A DNA stretch of 64,000 nt from Pedobacter sp. PLR (GTDB taxonomy: Bacteria; Bacteroidota; Bacteroidia; Sphingobacteriales; Sphingobacteriaceae): positions 62,001 through 126,000 of the forward strand of contig NZ_JAPIVQ010000006.1 of assembly GCF_026239675.1 (NCBI RefSeq), given 5' to 3'. The translations under genes were made by a program, and so were the position numbers. A model generated the notes under the pieces. That model made no database searches. It was given only the letters and a program-made list of their open reading frames with translations, and was not told the origin of the DNA. Of the stretch, positions 7,327 through 17,199 are shown piece by piece. How positions within the stretch are numbered: position 1 is the stretch's first letter; the number at the start of each line of letters is the position of its first letter.

Positions 7327-8643
7327 TTAGTGGTTGTCCACCATATCGCTTTTATCAATCACCAGTTCAAGCTTTATGGTTTCAATATTTTGCTCAGTTT
7401 TCTTTAAGATGGTGAATAAATAACCATAGCATTCCTCGCTATCACCTACTTCTGGTATTTTACCAAAAGCATGGGATACCAATCCGCCTACAGTATCAAA
7501 ATCTTCATCTTCAGGAAGGTCGTGCGGTAAATGCTCATTCACATCATAAACAGTGGCATAGGCATTAATGATGAATTCAGTTTCAGAGATTTTCTCTACA
7601 GTTGGCTTCTCTTCATCATACTCATCCTGGATTTCTCCAACAATCTCTTCTACGATATCTTCAAGTGTTACCATACCTGCGGTACCACCAAACTCATCGA
7701 TTACGATTGCGATCTGAATGCGTTTCTGTTGAAGTTCGCTCAACAGGTCATTAATTTTCTTTGTTTCAGGAACGAAATAAGGTTTTCTGATGATGTCTTG
7801 TAAAACCCAGTCTTTTTTGGAGGCCAGCAAGGGTAAAATATCCTTGGCATGTATAATACCAATGATTTTATCGATAATGCCATCATATACCGGTAGTCTG
7901 GAATATCCGTCGCCGATGATTTTATCAATCACAGCGGCCGGAGGAGTAGACAATTCAATTCCTGATATTTTGGTTCGGGGAACCATAATATTTTTTACAA
8001 CTCTTTCGTTGAAGTCAAAGACATTTTTAATCAATTCATGCTCATTGGTATCTAAAGCACCACTCTCTTTACCCTGATCTAACAAATAATGAAGTTCTTC
8101 AGTACTGTGGACGGACTCATGGCCCCCTACAGTTGAGATTCCGAAGACTTTAAGGATCATATTTGCAAATCCGTTCAGCACCCAGATGAAGGGTCTGAAG
8201 ATCAGGTAAAATGCCTGTAATGGCACTGCAATAAACAGTGTTGTTGCTACAGGGCGTTGTATCGCTATCGATTTAGGCGCCAATTCACCAAATACAATGT
8301 GCATTACGGTAATAAATAAGAAGGCGATTGCGGTAGAGATTGAAGTGATGTATACTTCAGAAAAATTAAAGCCGGCTAACATGTCGTGGATGAGGCTGTG
8401 CATTACAGATTCACCTACCCAACCTAAGCCCAGAGAAGCTAAAGTAATACCTAGCTGCGTGGCAGCCAGGTATCCGTCCAGATGCTGGGTAATATATTTT
8501 GCAATATTGGCTACCCTGCTACCTGATTTTGCTTTAATTTCAATTTGTGATGCCCGGACTTTTACAATTGCAAACTCTGCTGCAACGAAAAACCCGTTCA
8601 GTGCTACTAAGAAGAATGTTAAAAATATCTTGAATCCTTCCAT
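7327..8643 (-). CDS. Hemolysin-family/CNNM transporter with CBS domains
   Basis: The 438-residue membrane protein has the CNNM/CorC layout. A DUF21 transmembrane domain spans about residues 1-200 with four hydrophobic segments. A tandem CBS pair follows around 210-325 (VKNIMVPRTKISGIEL... and VIDEFGGTAGMVTLEDIVEEIVGEI). The end is a CorC/HlyC domain (about 345-425, VGGLVSHAFGKIPEVGD). Such proteins mediate or regulate Mg2+/Co2+ efflux; the hemolysin name is historical. Its ATG overlaps the ppa stop codon by one base (TAATG), so the two are coupled. Confidence 0.9.
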   Translation of the reverse strand: MEGFKIFLTFFLVALNGFFVAAEFAIVKVRASQIEIKAKSGSRVANIAKYITQHLDGYLAATQLGITLASLGLGWVGESVMHSLIHDMLAGFNFSEVYITSISTAIAFLFITVMHIVFGELAPKSIAIQRPVATTLFIAVPLQAFYLIFRPFIWVLNGFANMILKVFGISTVGGHESVHSTEELHYLLDQGKESGALDTNEHELIKNVFDFNERVVKNIMVPRTKISGIELSTPPAAVIDKIIGDGYSRLPVYDGIIDKIIGIIHAKDILPLLASKKDWVLQDIIRKPYFVPETKKINDLLSELQQKRIQIAIVIDEFGGTAGMVTLEDIVEEIVGEIQDEYDEEKPTVEKISETEFIINAYATVYDVNEHLPHDLPEDEDFDTVGGLVSHAFGKIPEVGDSEECYGYLFTILKKTEQNIETIKLELVIDKSDMVDNH

Positions 8644-9197
8644 TAAGATGTTTGATTTCTAAACTTCTGGTCATAAAGGAGGATACTTTCCTGTATCACT
8701 TTATGCGCATATCGAACGCCCAAAAGGTGCTCAATAGTAACCTGTTTTTCTTCTAAGGCTTTATAGTCCTGGAAGAATTTCACAATTTCCTTCATCGTAT
8801 GAGGAGGCAATTCTGCTAAATCATTGATGTAGTTCACAGACATATCATTTTTTGCTACTGCAATAATTTTATCGTCTTGTTCACCATTATCCACCATGTG
8901 CATAACACCGATAACTTTTGCTTCTACGATTGACATTGGGTAAACGTCAACAGAACAAAGTACAAGGATATCCAGAGGGTCATTATCATCACAATAAGTT
9001 TGTGGGATAAAACCATAGTTAGCCGGATACATTACAGAAGAGAAGAGTACCCTGTCTAATTTAATCAGGTGGGAATCTTTATCGATTTCGTATTTTGCTT
9101 TAGATCCTTTAGGAATTTCAATAATTGCATTTACTGTTTCAGGTAAGTTTTCACCTGGAGAAACAAAATGCCACGGATGACGCTCGTCTTTAATCAT
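8643..9197 (-). CDS. ppa: Inorganic pyrophosphatase, family I
   Basis: The 184-residue soluble enzyme hydrolyses pyrophosphate to drive biosynthesis. The family I signature DNDPLD is at residues 71-76, preceded by the substrate-binding YPANYGFIPQT. Further metal-ligand aspartates lie in VDNGEQDDKI (about 103 and 108). Length is typical of bacterial hexameric enzymes. It starts 2 bases after the dedA stop and overlaps the next gene. Confidence 0.95.
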   Translation of the reverse strand: MIKDERHPWHFVSPGENLPETVNAIIEIPKGSKAKYEIDKDSHLIKLDRVLFSSVMYPANYGFIPQTYCDDNDPLDILVLCSVDVYPMSIVEAKVIGVMHMVDNGEQDDKIIAVAKNDMSVNYINDLAELPPHTMKEIVKFFQDYKALEEKQVTIEHLLGVRYAHKVIQESILLYDQKFRNQTS

Positions 9198-9199
9198 TT

Positions 9200-9862
9200 T
9201 TAATGTTCAGTGTTTGATATATCGTCATTGTCTTCTTTCACTACTTTCTTCTTTACGAACGTGTAAATCAGTGGAATAGTGGTGATGACAATAAAACCTA
9301 TAATAATGTATAATAAATAATCGTTAATTTCTTTTTCAAATCTTTTGCCAAGGAAATAACCCAGCAAAGTTAAGGAAGCAATCCAAATAATTGCACCCGC
9401 AAAGTTATATAATGCAAATCTTTTAAAGTCCAGTTTTACTACACCAGCAAAAATCGGTGCAAAAGTTCTTACAATCGGAACAAACCGCCCCATTATAAGT
9501 GCAAAGGCCCCCTGTTTATTATAATAATCTTCGGCAGCCTTTAAATAACGTTTTTTAAAGAAGAAGGAGTCCTTTCTATCATACAGGACGGGGCCCGTCT
9601 TTCGACCAAACCAATAGCCTGTAAAATTACCTGATACGGCGGCAACAATTAGTCCAAGAATCAACACATAAAGGTTGACGTCTAATTTGCCTGTAGCGAC
9701 GAACATGCCGGCAAGAAACAACAGGTAGTCCCCTGGTAAAAAGAAACCAAAAAACAAACCTGTCTCGGCGAAGATCACAAACATTACAACATAAAAACCA
9801 CCTTCTTTAAGTAGTTTTTCAGGATCAATAAATTGCTGTAATGAGTTCCAGAAATCTTGCAT
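9200..9862 (-). CDS. DedA family membrane protein
   Basis: The 220-residue integral membrane protein has the DedA/SNARE-associated pattern: FAETGLFFGFFLPGDYLLFLAG near residue 30, GNFTGYWFGRKTG, then GRFVPIVRTFAPIFAGV around residue 125. The arginine/proline motif is diagnostic. DedA proteins act as lipid flippases or scramblases for undecaprenyl phosphate or phosphatidylethanolamine. It begins 45 bases after nuoN with no terminator between, so it may share the nuo transcript. Confidence 0.9.
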   Translation of the reverse strand: MQDFWNSLQQFIDPEKLLKEGGFYVVMFVIFAETGLFFGFFLPGDYLLFLAGMFVATGKLDVNLYVLILGLIVAAVSGNFTGYWFGRKTGPVLYDRKDSFFFKKRYLKAAEDYYNKQGAFALIMGRFVPIVRTFAPIFAGVVKLDFKRFALYNFAGAIIWIASLTLLGYFLGKRFEKEINDYLLYIIIGFIVITTIPLIYTFVKKKVVKEDNDDISNTEH

Positions 9863-9907
9863 AGTTCAATTATTCGTAAAACTACATATAATTATCTACA
9901 GATATGA

Positions 9908-11281
9908 CTATATCAGATTTAAAATTATAGCTGGATAAATCCCAAGGAAAACGGTGATGATCAGCGATAATGCCAGTACAACCTTATACTGTACAGGCGT
10001 TTCCAGTGTGATCTCCGTACCCTCTTTGAAATACATCGCTACAATTACTTTGAAATAATAGTAAAATCCTACTAAAGCATTCAGAATTGCGAAAGCAACT
10101 AAATAAAAATGATAATCGTGCATCACATTCAGGAACATCAGGTATTTACCGATGAAACCAGCCGTTAACGGAATACCCGCTAAGGACAACATCGCTACCG
10201 TTAGGGCGAATGCCGCAAATGGATTGCGTTTTCCTAAACCATTGAAGCTTTCAAAATTATCATTACCCGTTTTCTGTTTCACCAGGATTAGTACCGCAAA
10301 AGCCGAAATACTTGCAAAAGTATAGGCAGCAGCGTACACCAATACATTGTTCATAGAACTGGCAGTAAGAGATACTAAAGAGAATAATAAGTAACCTGCA
10401 TGAGAGATACTGGAGTAAGCCAGCATTCTTTTGAAGTTCTTTTGAAATAAAGCAGTTACGTTACCGATGAATAAAGTCAGACAAACAATCACCATCAAAG
10501 GAGGTAACCAGAAATCATGTAGCGGAGCAAAAGTATCTGCGAATAAACGTAGAATCGCTGCGAAACCAGCAGTTTTAACTACTGTAGACATGAAAGTCGT
10601 AATCAATGTTGGTGAACCTTCGTACACATCCGGAGTCCAGAAATGGAAAGGAGCAGCACCGATTTTAAAGCACAGACCGATCATTAACAAGATCACCCCG
10701 GGGTAAAACAAAGGAGAAATCGACTGTGGGTTTTCTACCAGATATTTGTTGATCGTATCAAGGTCAAAAGAAGCCGTAGCACCGTAGATCAGGGTAATAC
10801 CAAACAACAGGAAGCCTGTAGAGAAAGCCCCCATCAGGAAGTACTTTAAAGAAGCCTCATTGGAAGCGAAGTTATTTTTTCTGATCCCTGCAAGAATATA
10901 TAAGGCAACAGACATAATTTCCACCCCGATAAATAACATCGACATGTTTTTGTAAGAAACCATGATGATAATCCCCGTCAGGGCAAAAAGCATCAGGGTA
11001 AAGTATTCTGCTATATTTTCACTATTGGCCGCAAAATAGTTCTGCGTCAACAGGAATATAAAAATAGTTCCTAAAATAGCTAGTCCTGCGAAAGCTAATG
11101 CAAAGTTATCCATTTGCATCATTCCGTAATAAGTCTGGTTTGTGCTCCAGGAAGTAACTACAAAAGCCAGCGAGGTAAGCAACCCAATTAAGGTAAGGGG
11201 TAATAACGCTTTTTTAGCTTTAAACAAACCTGCATAAAGCACCACTAAAGCTGTAACAATAATTGTTATGATGATATTCAT
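9908..11281 (-). CDS. nuoN: NADH-quinone oxidoreductase subunit N
   Basis: NuoN is one of the three antiporter-like proton-pumping subunits of complex I. The 457-residue protein is almost entirely transmembrane. It has the Mrp-type proton_antipo_M core from about residue 105 (LFIGVEIMSVALYILAG) and a conserved lysine-bearing helix AAPFHFWTPDVYEGSP around 210. It is the last of fourteen nuo genes, 4 bases after nuoM. Confidence 0.95.
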   Translation of the reverse strand: MNIIITIIVTALVVLYAGLFKAKKALLPLTLIGLLTSLAFVVTSWSTNQTYYGMMQMDNFALAFAGLAILGTIFIFLLTQNYFAANSENIAEYFTLMLFALTGIIIMVSYKNMSMLFIGVEIMSVALYILAGIRKNNFASNEASLKYFLMGAFSTGFLLFGITLIYGATASFDLDTINKYLVENPQSISPLFYPGVILLMIGLCFKIGAAPFHFWTPDVYEGSPTLITTFMSTVVKTAGFAAILRLFADTFAPLHDFWLPPLMVIVCLTLFIGNVTALFQKNFKRMLAYSSISHAGYLLFSLVSLTASSMNNVLVYAAAYTFASISAFAVLILVKQKTGNDNFESFNGLGKRNPFAAFALTVAMLSLAGIPLTAGFIGKYLMFLNVMHDYHFYLVAFAILNALVGFYYYFKVIVAMYFKEGTEITLETPVQYKVVLALSLIITVFLGIYPAIILNLI

Positions 11282-11285
11282 TTGC

Positions 11286-12752
11286 TTAGTTTACCGATGT
11301 TAATTTTTGTGTTACCTGTTCTATTAATTGTTGTACCGAGGCTTCAGATAGGTGAAGAATTGGCTTAGGATATACACCTAAAGCAATGATCATGGCACAA
11401 ATGACATACAATACTACTTTTTCAGATCCTTTAATATCTGTGAAGCCGATGGTTAAGTCATTGGTTTTTCCAAGCATAATGTTCTGATACATTCTGAACA
11501 TATATACCGCACCGAAGATGATAGACAATCCAGCGAAAACGCCTGCCCAAACCTGGTACTGATAGATACCGATCAGCAATAAGAATTCTCCGATGAAGCC
11601 ATTTGTTCCTGGTAAGGCTACCGTTCCCAATACAATGATTAGAAAAGCAATGGCCAGCTGAGGTGCTTTCTTAGCAATCCCACCTAACTCTGCAATTTTA
11701 TTAGTTTTCATGCGACTTGCGATAATGTCAAGCACAAAGAATAAACCGACAACGTTGATACCGTGACTTAACATCTGTACCATAGCACCCTGCATACCTT
11801 GTGTGTTTAACGCGAAGATACCTGCGGCAATTAATCCTACGTGAGCAATAGAAGAGTAAGCAACCAGTCTTTTAGCATCCTTCTGTGTAAAAGCAATCAG
11901 GGAAGCGTAAACCACACCGATAATCGAAAGGATCATGGCTAAATTACCCCATTGTTGAACACCTTCCGGTGCAATTGGCAATAACCATCTGATCAGACCG
12001 TAAATACCCATTTTCAACATAATCCCGGACAATAACATCGTACCCGGAGTTGGAGCTTCCACATACGTATCTGGTTGCCAGGTATGGAATGGGAAGATTG
12101 GCATCTTAATCGCAAATGCAATAAAGAAAGCCCAGAAAATCCATCCTTGCTGTGCAGCATCAAGATTTAAGTTATAGAAAGCCTGAATTTCGAAGTTGTG
12201 AGCAGGATTTTGTAAGTATAGGTAAATGATACCCATTAGCATGAACAGAGATCCGGCAATGGTATACACGAAAAACTTCATGTTTACGCTAATCCTATCT
12301 TTACCACCCCAGATGGCGCAGATAAAGTAGATAGGAATTAAAGCTGCTTCCCATCCGATATAGAATAAGAAGGCGTCTAAAGCAGTAAACACCAATAATA
12401 AACCAAACTGCATAAACAAGATCAATGCAAAGAAGGCATTGGCCTTTTTATAATCATGCTGATAAGCCGATAGAATAATAACCGGAACCAATACATTGGT
12501 TAATAAAACGGTGATCATGCTGATACCATCAATTCCCGCGTGGAAATTGATCCCTAAATCCTGAATCCAGGGATAGTTTACCGCAAATTGCGTACTGGCA
12601 TCTGGTGTAAAGTTACATACCATGATTAGAGTCAGGCCTAACGAAAGGATTGCCGACCCCAGAGCCACATGTTTTGCTGCATTACCTGTGAATGCAGTAA
12701 CCACGGCGCCAACCAATGGTAGAAAGATAAGAAGTATTAAAAGTTGTTCCAT
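11286..12752 (-). CDS. nuoM: NADH-quinone oxidoreductase subunit M
   Basis: The 488-residue antiporter-like subunit has about 14 helices. It carries the M-subunit segments GIDGISMITVLLTN near residue 73, IGWEAALIPIYFI with the essential glutamate near 134, and FPFHTWQPDTYVEAPTPG around 222. It lies 21 bases after nuoL and 4 bases before nuoN. Confidence 0.96.
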   Translation of the reverse strand: MEQLLILLIFLPLVGAVVTAFTGNAAKHVALGSAILSLGLTLIMVCNFTPDASTQFAVNYPWIQDLGINFHAGIDGISMITVLLTNVLVPVIILSAYQHDYKKANAFFALILFMQFGLLLVFTALDAFLFYIGWEAALIPIYFICAIWGGKDRISVNMKFFVYTIAGSLFMLMGIIYLYLQNPAHNFEIQAFYNLNLDAAQQGWIFWAFFIAFAIKMPIFPFHTWQPDTYVEAPTPGTMLLSGIMLKMGIYGLIRWLLPIAPEGVQQWGNLAMILSIIGVVYASLIAFTQKDAKRLVAYSSIAHVGLIAAGIFALNTQGMQGAMVQMLSHGINVVGLFFVLDIIASRMKTNKIAELGGIAKKAPQLAIAFLIIVLGTVALPGTNGFIGEFLLLIGIYQYQVWAGVFAGLSIIFGAVYMFRMYQNIMLGKTNDLTIGFTDIKGSEKVVLYVICAMIIALGVYPKPILHLSEASVQQLIEQVTQKLTSVN

Positions 12753-12773
12753 TATGTTTTCTTGAACGATCTT

Positions 12774-14666
12774 TTACAGAGATAAATAAGTATACAATAA
12801 CAATGAGATGATTCCTACCACCATCATTAACAGATAGAATCCAACGTTTCCGGATTGAACCAAACGTAAACCTTTACTGGCTTCCGAAGTGCCCCAACCT
12901 AAACCGTTCACTATACCATCAACAATTTTATTGTCAATAATTTTATAGAAGAAAGTTGAAAATGCATCCAAAGGTCTTCTGATGATCAAATCATAAATCT
13001 CATCGATATAGAATTTCTGGTAAGACAAGTTAGCCAAAGCAGTCCTTTTTCCTTCATCAGGAAGTGGGATATGGTTTTGTTTAACATACTTCACGTAGGC
13101 AAAGCCGATCGCAACCAACACGCCAATTACAGAAACCGCCATTAACATATACTCAGTTGCATGGTCAGGCGCTTCAGCAGTGTGTTTAATCACCGGAGCC
13201 AGCCAATGAGATAACCAATGATTTCCACCCAATGCTTCCGGTACACCGATCATTCCACCGATCGCAGATAAAACTGCCAATACGATTAAAGGAATAGTCA
13301 TAGATTTCGGAGATTCATGAATTTTCTCTTCAGCATGGTGCGTTCCGCGATACTTTCCTGAGAAAGTAAGGAACAACATTCTGAACATATAGAAAGCAGT
13401 AAGGAAGGCGGTAAATACACCGATCGCCCACATGGTTTTATCATGTACATAAACATGCGCCAGAATCTCATCCTTAGAGAAGAAACCTGAGAACGGAGGT
13501 AAACCAGCAATTGCAATGGTACCGATCAACATCGTCATAAAAGTAACCGGTAATTTCTTACGTAAGCCACCCATATGTCTCATGTCTTGTTCATGGTGCA
13601 AAGCATGGATCACAGAACCTGCACATAAGAACAATAATGCTTTAAAGAAAGCATGTGTAATTACGTGGAAGAAAGCACCGTTGTAAGCGCCAACTCCTAA
13701 ACCAAGGAACATATATCCCAATTGAGATACCGTAGAATAAGCCAGTACCTTTTTAATATCCGTTTGTGTTAAGGCGATAATTGCACCCAGTACAGCAGTA
13801 GCTAAACCAACGATAGCAATGATGTGCTGAATCATTGGAGCCAGGTCGAAGAGCACGTTTGATCTGGCGATCATATATACACCCGCAGTTACCATGGTAG
13901 CCGCGTGAATCAATGCAGAAACCGGCGTTGGACCAGCCATCGCATCCGGTAACCAGGTAAACAAAGGCAACTGAGCCGATTTACCACAAGCACCGATAAA
14001 CAACAGTAAAGCGATTAATGCAATGCTGCCATTTCCAGGAAGCATGTTTGCGGCCTGAGGAAAGATTTTAGAGAACTCAACTGTACCGAAAGTGGTAAAG
14101 ATAAAGAACACACCCAACAGGAAACCAAGGTCACCGATACGGTTCATGATAAAAGCTTTCTTAGCAGCAGAAGCATAGCTACTATTCGTGTACCAGAATC
14201 CGATCAGCAGGTACGAACAAAGTCCTACCCCTTCCCATCCGATAAACATCACGATGTAGTTAGAACCTAATACCAATAGCAACATGAAGAAGATAAAGAG
14301 ATTCAGGTAGCTAAAAAACTTACCGAACGCCTCATCAGCGTGCATGTAGCCAATGGAGTAAATATGGATTAAGAAACCTACCCCGGTGATGATCAGCAGC
14401 ATAATTGAGCTTAACGGATCTACAAGGAAGGAAAGTGGAATGTTCAGCTTACCAGCGCTGATCCAGTCGAACAAGAAAATCTCGTGCGACTTATTTGCAT
14501 CTGCCCCCAATTCGAAGAAGATACCTACACTGATGGCAAATGAAATGAATATCACGCTGCTTCCGATGAAACCGATCAGGTTTTTAGAAAGCGTATTTCT
14601 TCCCAGGCCATTGATAACAAAGCCTAAAAGAGGAATTAAGGGAACCAGCCAAACTAAATTTATCAT
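12774..14666 (-). CDS. nuoL: NADH-quinone oxidoreductase subunit L
   Basis: This is the largest antiporter-like complex I subunit at 630 residues. The N-terminal region has FLVDPLSSIMLLIITGVGF. The core shows FIGWEGVGLCSYLLIGFW (key Glu near 144) and LFTWLPDAMAGPTPVSALIH, followed by HAFFKALLFLCAGSVIHA. The C-terminal extension (about 500-630) corresponds to the lateral amphipathic helix and final anchor that spans nuoM and nuoN in the membrane arm. Spacing to nuoK is 22 bases. Confidence 0.96.
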   Translation of the reverse strand: MINLVWLVPLIPLLGFVINGLGRNTLSKNLIGFIGSSVIFISFAISVGIFFELGADANKSHEIFLFDWISAGKLNIPLSFLVDPLSSIMLLIITGVGFLIHIYSIGYMHADEAFGKFFSYLNLFIFFMLLLVLGSNYIVMFIGWEGVGLCSYLLIGFWYTNSSYASAAKKAFIMNRIGDLGFLLGVFFIFTTFGTVEFSKIFPQAANMLPGNGSIALIALLLFIGACGKSAQLPLFTWLPDAMAGPTPVSALIHAATMVTAGVYMIARSNVLFDLAPMIQHIIAIVGLATAVLGAIIALTQTDIKKVLAYSTVSQLGYMFLGLGVGAYNGAFFHVITHAFFKALLFLCAGSVIHALHHEQDMRHMGGLRKKLPVTFMTMLIGTIAIAGLPPFSGFFSKDEILAHVYVHDKTMWAIGVFTAFLTAFYMFRMLFLTFSGKYRGTHHAEEKIHESPKSMTIPLIVLAVLSAIGGMIGVPEALGGNHWLSHWLAPVIKHTAEAPDHATEYMLMAVSVIGVLVAIGFAYVKYVKQNHIPLPDEGKRTALANLSYQKFYIDEIYDLIIRRPLDAFSTFFYKIIDNKIVDGIVNGLGWGTSEASKGLRLVQSGNVGFYLLMMVVGIISLLLYTYLSL

Positions 14667-14688
14667 GTTATTACTTTATTCTTATTAA

Positions 14689-15018
14689 TTACCACTTAAG
14701 GCGATTCAACACATTTATATCTATAGATTGTGTATTTCTGTACACCATTACAATAATACTTAGTCCAACTGCAACTTCAGCAGCGGCAAGTGCCATAATG
14801 AAAAATACGAATACTTGTCCTGACGGATCATTGTTATGTACCGAAAATGCGGTTAACAGTAAATTTACTGCATTCAGCATCAATTCTACCGACATAAAGA
14901 TGACGATGGCGTTTCTACGGGTCAATACCCCAACTACACCAATGGTGAAAATAATCGCACTTAGCCAGATGTAGTGGTTAAGTGGTACTCCCTGCAATCC
15001 CTGAGTTATGTTTTCCAT
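14689..15018 (-). CDS. nuoK: NADH-quinone oxidoreductase subunit K
   Basis: The 109-residue protein has three transmembrane helices. It carries the NuoK-typical glutamates in FMSVELMLNAVNLLLTAF (helix 2) and MALAAAEVAVGLSIIV (helix 3), which form part of the central proton channel. The usual length is about 100-110. A perfect 20-bp palindrome lies in the 58-base gap upstream. Confidence 0.95.
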   Translation of the reverse strand: MENITQGLQGVPLNHYIWLSAIIFTIGVVGVLTRRNAIVIFMSVELMLNAVNLLLTAFSVHNNDPSGQVFVFFIMALAAAEVAVGLSIIVMVYRNTQSIDINVLNRLKW

Positions 15019-15048
15019 TCAGTTTATACTTATTTTATGGCCATGAGC

Positions 15049-15068
15049 TTTGCATCAGCTGATGCAAA
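15049..15068. repeat. Perfect 20-bp palindrome between nuoJ and nuoK
   Basis: TTTGCATCAG (15049-15058) is followed directly by its exact reverse complement. As RNA it would form an 8-bp stem with an AGCT loop. No T-tract follows, so it is not a standard terminator. It is one of the few non-coding gaps inside the nuo operon. Confidence 0.6.
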
Positions 15069-15076
15069 CCCAAATC

Positions 15077-15574
15077 CTATGCTTTTTCTTTTTTAGTTAA
15101 CAATACTGCACCCACCATTGCCGTCAGCAATAGAATAGAGGACAGCTCAAAAGGCAACATGTAAGGACCAAATAACTCCTTACCTAAATTCTTCACCAAT
15201 CCAAGGTTAGGATTTTTCAGTAATACCGGATCAGAAATCGCTGTTGCTTTTAAAGAACCGATGATAGTTACGATTAAGCAACATCCTGCAATTACGCCGA
15301 CCACCTTAACCAGGTTAGATTTTAGCGGCTCATTTTCCTTGTTGAGGTTGAGCAACATCAGCACAAATAGGAATAGAACCATGATGGCCCCCATGTAAAC
15401 GATAAAATTCACGACTGCCAGAAACTGTGCATTCAATAGAATGTAATGAACCGTTAATGTAAAGAAAGTAACGATTAAGTAAAGCACGCTGTGCACCGGG
15501 TTCTTGGTAAAGATGACCATCAGTGAAAAGATGACGCTTAATGCTGCTACAAAATAGAATACCGATGTACCCAT
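15077..15574 (-). CDS. nuoJ: NADH-quinone oxidoreductase subunit J
   Basis: The 165-residue membrane subunit has five predicted helices. It includes the conserved KNPVHSVLYLIVTFF segment near residue 24 and FIVYMGAIMVLFLFVLMLLN around 57-76, which matches the pi-bulge helix of NuoJ. Length and operon position (between nuoI and nuoK) agree. Confidence 0.95.
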   Translation of the reverse strand: MGTSVFYFVAALSVIFSLMVIFTKNPVHSVLYLIVTFFTLTVHYILLNAQFLAVVNFIVYMGAIMVLFLFVLMLLNLNKENEPLKSNLVKVVGVIAGCCLIVTIIGSLKATAISDPVLLKNPNLGLVKNLGKELFGPYMLPFELSSILLLTAMVGAVLLTKKEKA

Positions 15575-15627
15575 TTATTATATGTTTAAACTGTTTATAT
15601 TAATAACCCGAAGGCTACGTATGCTAA

Positions 15628-16128
15628 TTATTTCTTCTCTAATGGTGCCTCTACCAGTTTATCCTTGCCGTAGATAAAATCTTTACGCAGGTAATCTGAA
15701 GGGACAATCGGACCGTCTAAGTAGATGGCTTCTTTTGGGCAGGCTTCTTCGCACAGTCCGCAGAAGATACAACGTAACATGTTGATCTCATATACTGAGG
15801 CATATTTCTCCTCACGGTAAAGGTCTTTCTCTTCCGGTTTACGCTCTGATGCAATCATGGTGATCGCTTCAGCCGGACAAGATAACGCGCAAAGACCACA
15901 GGCCGTGCAACGCTCTTTACCTTCTTCGTCTCTTTTCAAAGAGTGCATACCCCTGAAGTTCGTAGAAAACTCTCTTTGTTGTTCCGGGTATCTGATGGTC
16001 GCTTCTTTCTTAAAGAAGTGGCTGATGGTAATAGCTAAGCCTTTAGTGATTGCAGGCAAATACATGCGTTCTGCAAACGTGAGGGGCTTTTTCTCTAATA
16101 CTTTCTTTTTACTGGTTAATGGTTCCAT
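15628..16128 (-). CDS. nuoI: NADH-quinone oxidoreductase subunit I
   Basis: The 166-residue ferredoxin-like subunit carries clusters N6a and N6b. Two complete [4Fe-4S] motifs are visible, CTACGLCALSCPAEAI near residue 76 and CIFCGLCEEACPKEAI near 121. It relays electrons towards NuoB at the interface with the membrane arm. It lies 33 bases after nuoH. Confidence 0.97.
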   Translation of the reverse strand: MEPLTSKKKVLEKKPLTFAERMYLPAITKGLAITISHFFKKEATIRYPEQQREFSTNFRGMHSLKRDEEGKERCTACGLCALSCPAEAITMIASERKPEEKDLYREEKYASVYEINMLRCIFCGLCEEACPKEAIYLDGPIVPSDYLRKDFIYGKDKLVEAPLEKK

Positions 16129-16161
16129 TAAACCTCCTATTATACCGCTAAAAGCGGACAG

Positions 16162-17199
16162 TTAAAACTTTTCAATTATAGCAATCACAATACTTGTGAT
16201 AATGATATTCGCAATGGCCAAAGGAATTAACACCTTCCAACCTAAGTGCATCAACTGATCATAACGGAAACGAGGAATAGTCCAGCGTACCCACATGAAG
16301 AAGAAGATGAAAGCAAAGATTTTAAGGAAGAAAACTGCTGTTCCGATTAAAGGAGCAATCACTGTTCCTGTTTGTGCCAGTACCCAATCCATCCCCGGGT
16401 AGTTATAACCACCAAAGTATAAACTAGCCATTACCGCTGCAGAAACAAACATATTGATGTATTCTGCGAACAGGTAGAAACCTAGTTTCATAGATGAATA
16501 TTCTGTGTGGTAACCACCGATCAGCTCTGTCTCACATTCCGGTAAATCGAAAGGAGCTCTGTTCGTCTCTGCAAAAGAGCAGATCATGAACAATAAGAAG
16601 CCCAGGGGCTGATACAATACATTCCAACGCCATCCGTGCTGATTGGCAACAATTTCACCCAAACTCATCGAGTTGGTTACCAGCAATAAAGCAATGATCG
16701 AAAGACCCATTGCAATCTCATAACTGATATTTTGTGATGCTGCACGAATTGCACTTAATAAAGAGTACTTGTTGTTAGATGCCCAACCACCGATCATTAC
16801 CCCATATACACCCAGAGAAACTACTCCGAAAATATAAAGAATACCTACGTTGATGTCAGTTACCTGCAAAGGAATCACGCGATCACCAATGGTCATATCA
16901 CTTCCCCATGGAATAACTGCTGTACCAATACAAGCTGTTAACATGGATAAACCAGGACCCACCATAAACAACCATTTACTGGCGTTTGTAGGAATGATCT
17001 CCTCTTTCATGAACATTTTCACCCCATCAGCTAAAGGCTGAAGAATTCCAAATGGACCTGCTCTGTCTGGTCCTAACCTATCCTGTAGAAATGCAGCCAC
17101 TTTCCTTTCTGCATAAGTGGAATACATGGCTATCAATAAACTTATACCGAAAATAATCGCTACCAGTACAAATTTTTCTATTACAAAAGATATATCCAT
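16162..17199 (-). CDS. nuoH: NADH-quinone oxidoreductase subunit H
   Basis: The 345-residue membrane subunit lines the quinone cavity. Signature segments are YAERKVAAFLQDRLGPDRAG near residue 28, then SFAETNRAPFDLPECETELIGG near 205 with the conserved acidic loop, and the C-terminal FFFMWVRWTIPRFRYDQLM. The ATG shares one base with the nuoG-like stop (TAATG). Confidence 0.97.
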   Translation of the reverse strand: MDISFVIEKFVLVAIIFGISLLIAMYSTYAERKVAAFLQDRLGPDRAGPFGILQPLADGVKMFMKEEIIPTNASKWLFMVGPGLSMLTACIGTAVIPWGSDMTIGDRVIPLQVTDINVGILYIFGVVSLGVYGVMIGGWASNNKYSLLSAIRAASQNISYEIAMGLSIIALLLVTNSMSLGEIVANQHGWRWNVLYQPLGFLLFMICSFAETNRAPFDLPECETELIGGYHTEYSSMKLGFYLFAEYINMFVSAAVMASLYFGGYNYPGMDWVLAQTGTVIAPLIGTAVFFLKIFAFIFFFMWVRWTIPRFRYDQLMHLGWKVLIPLAIANIIITSIVIAIIEKF

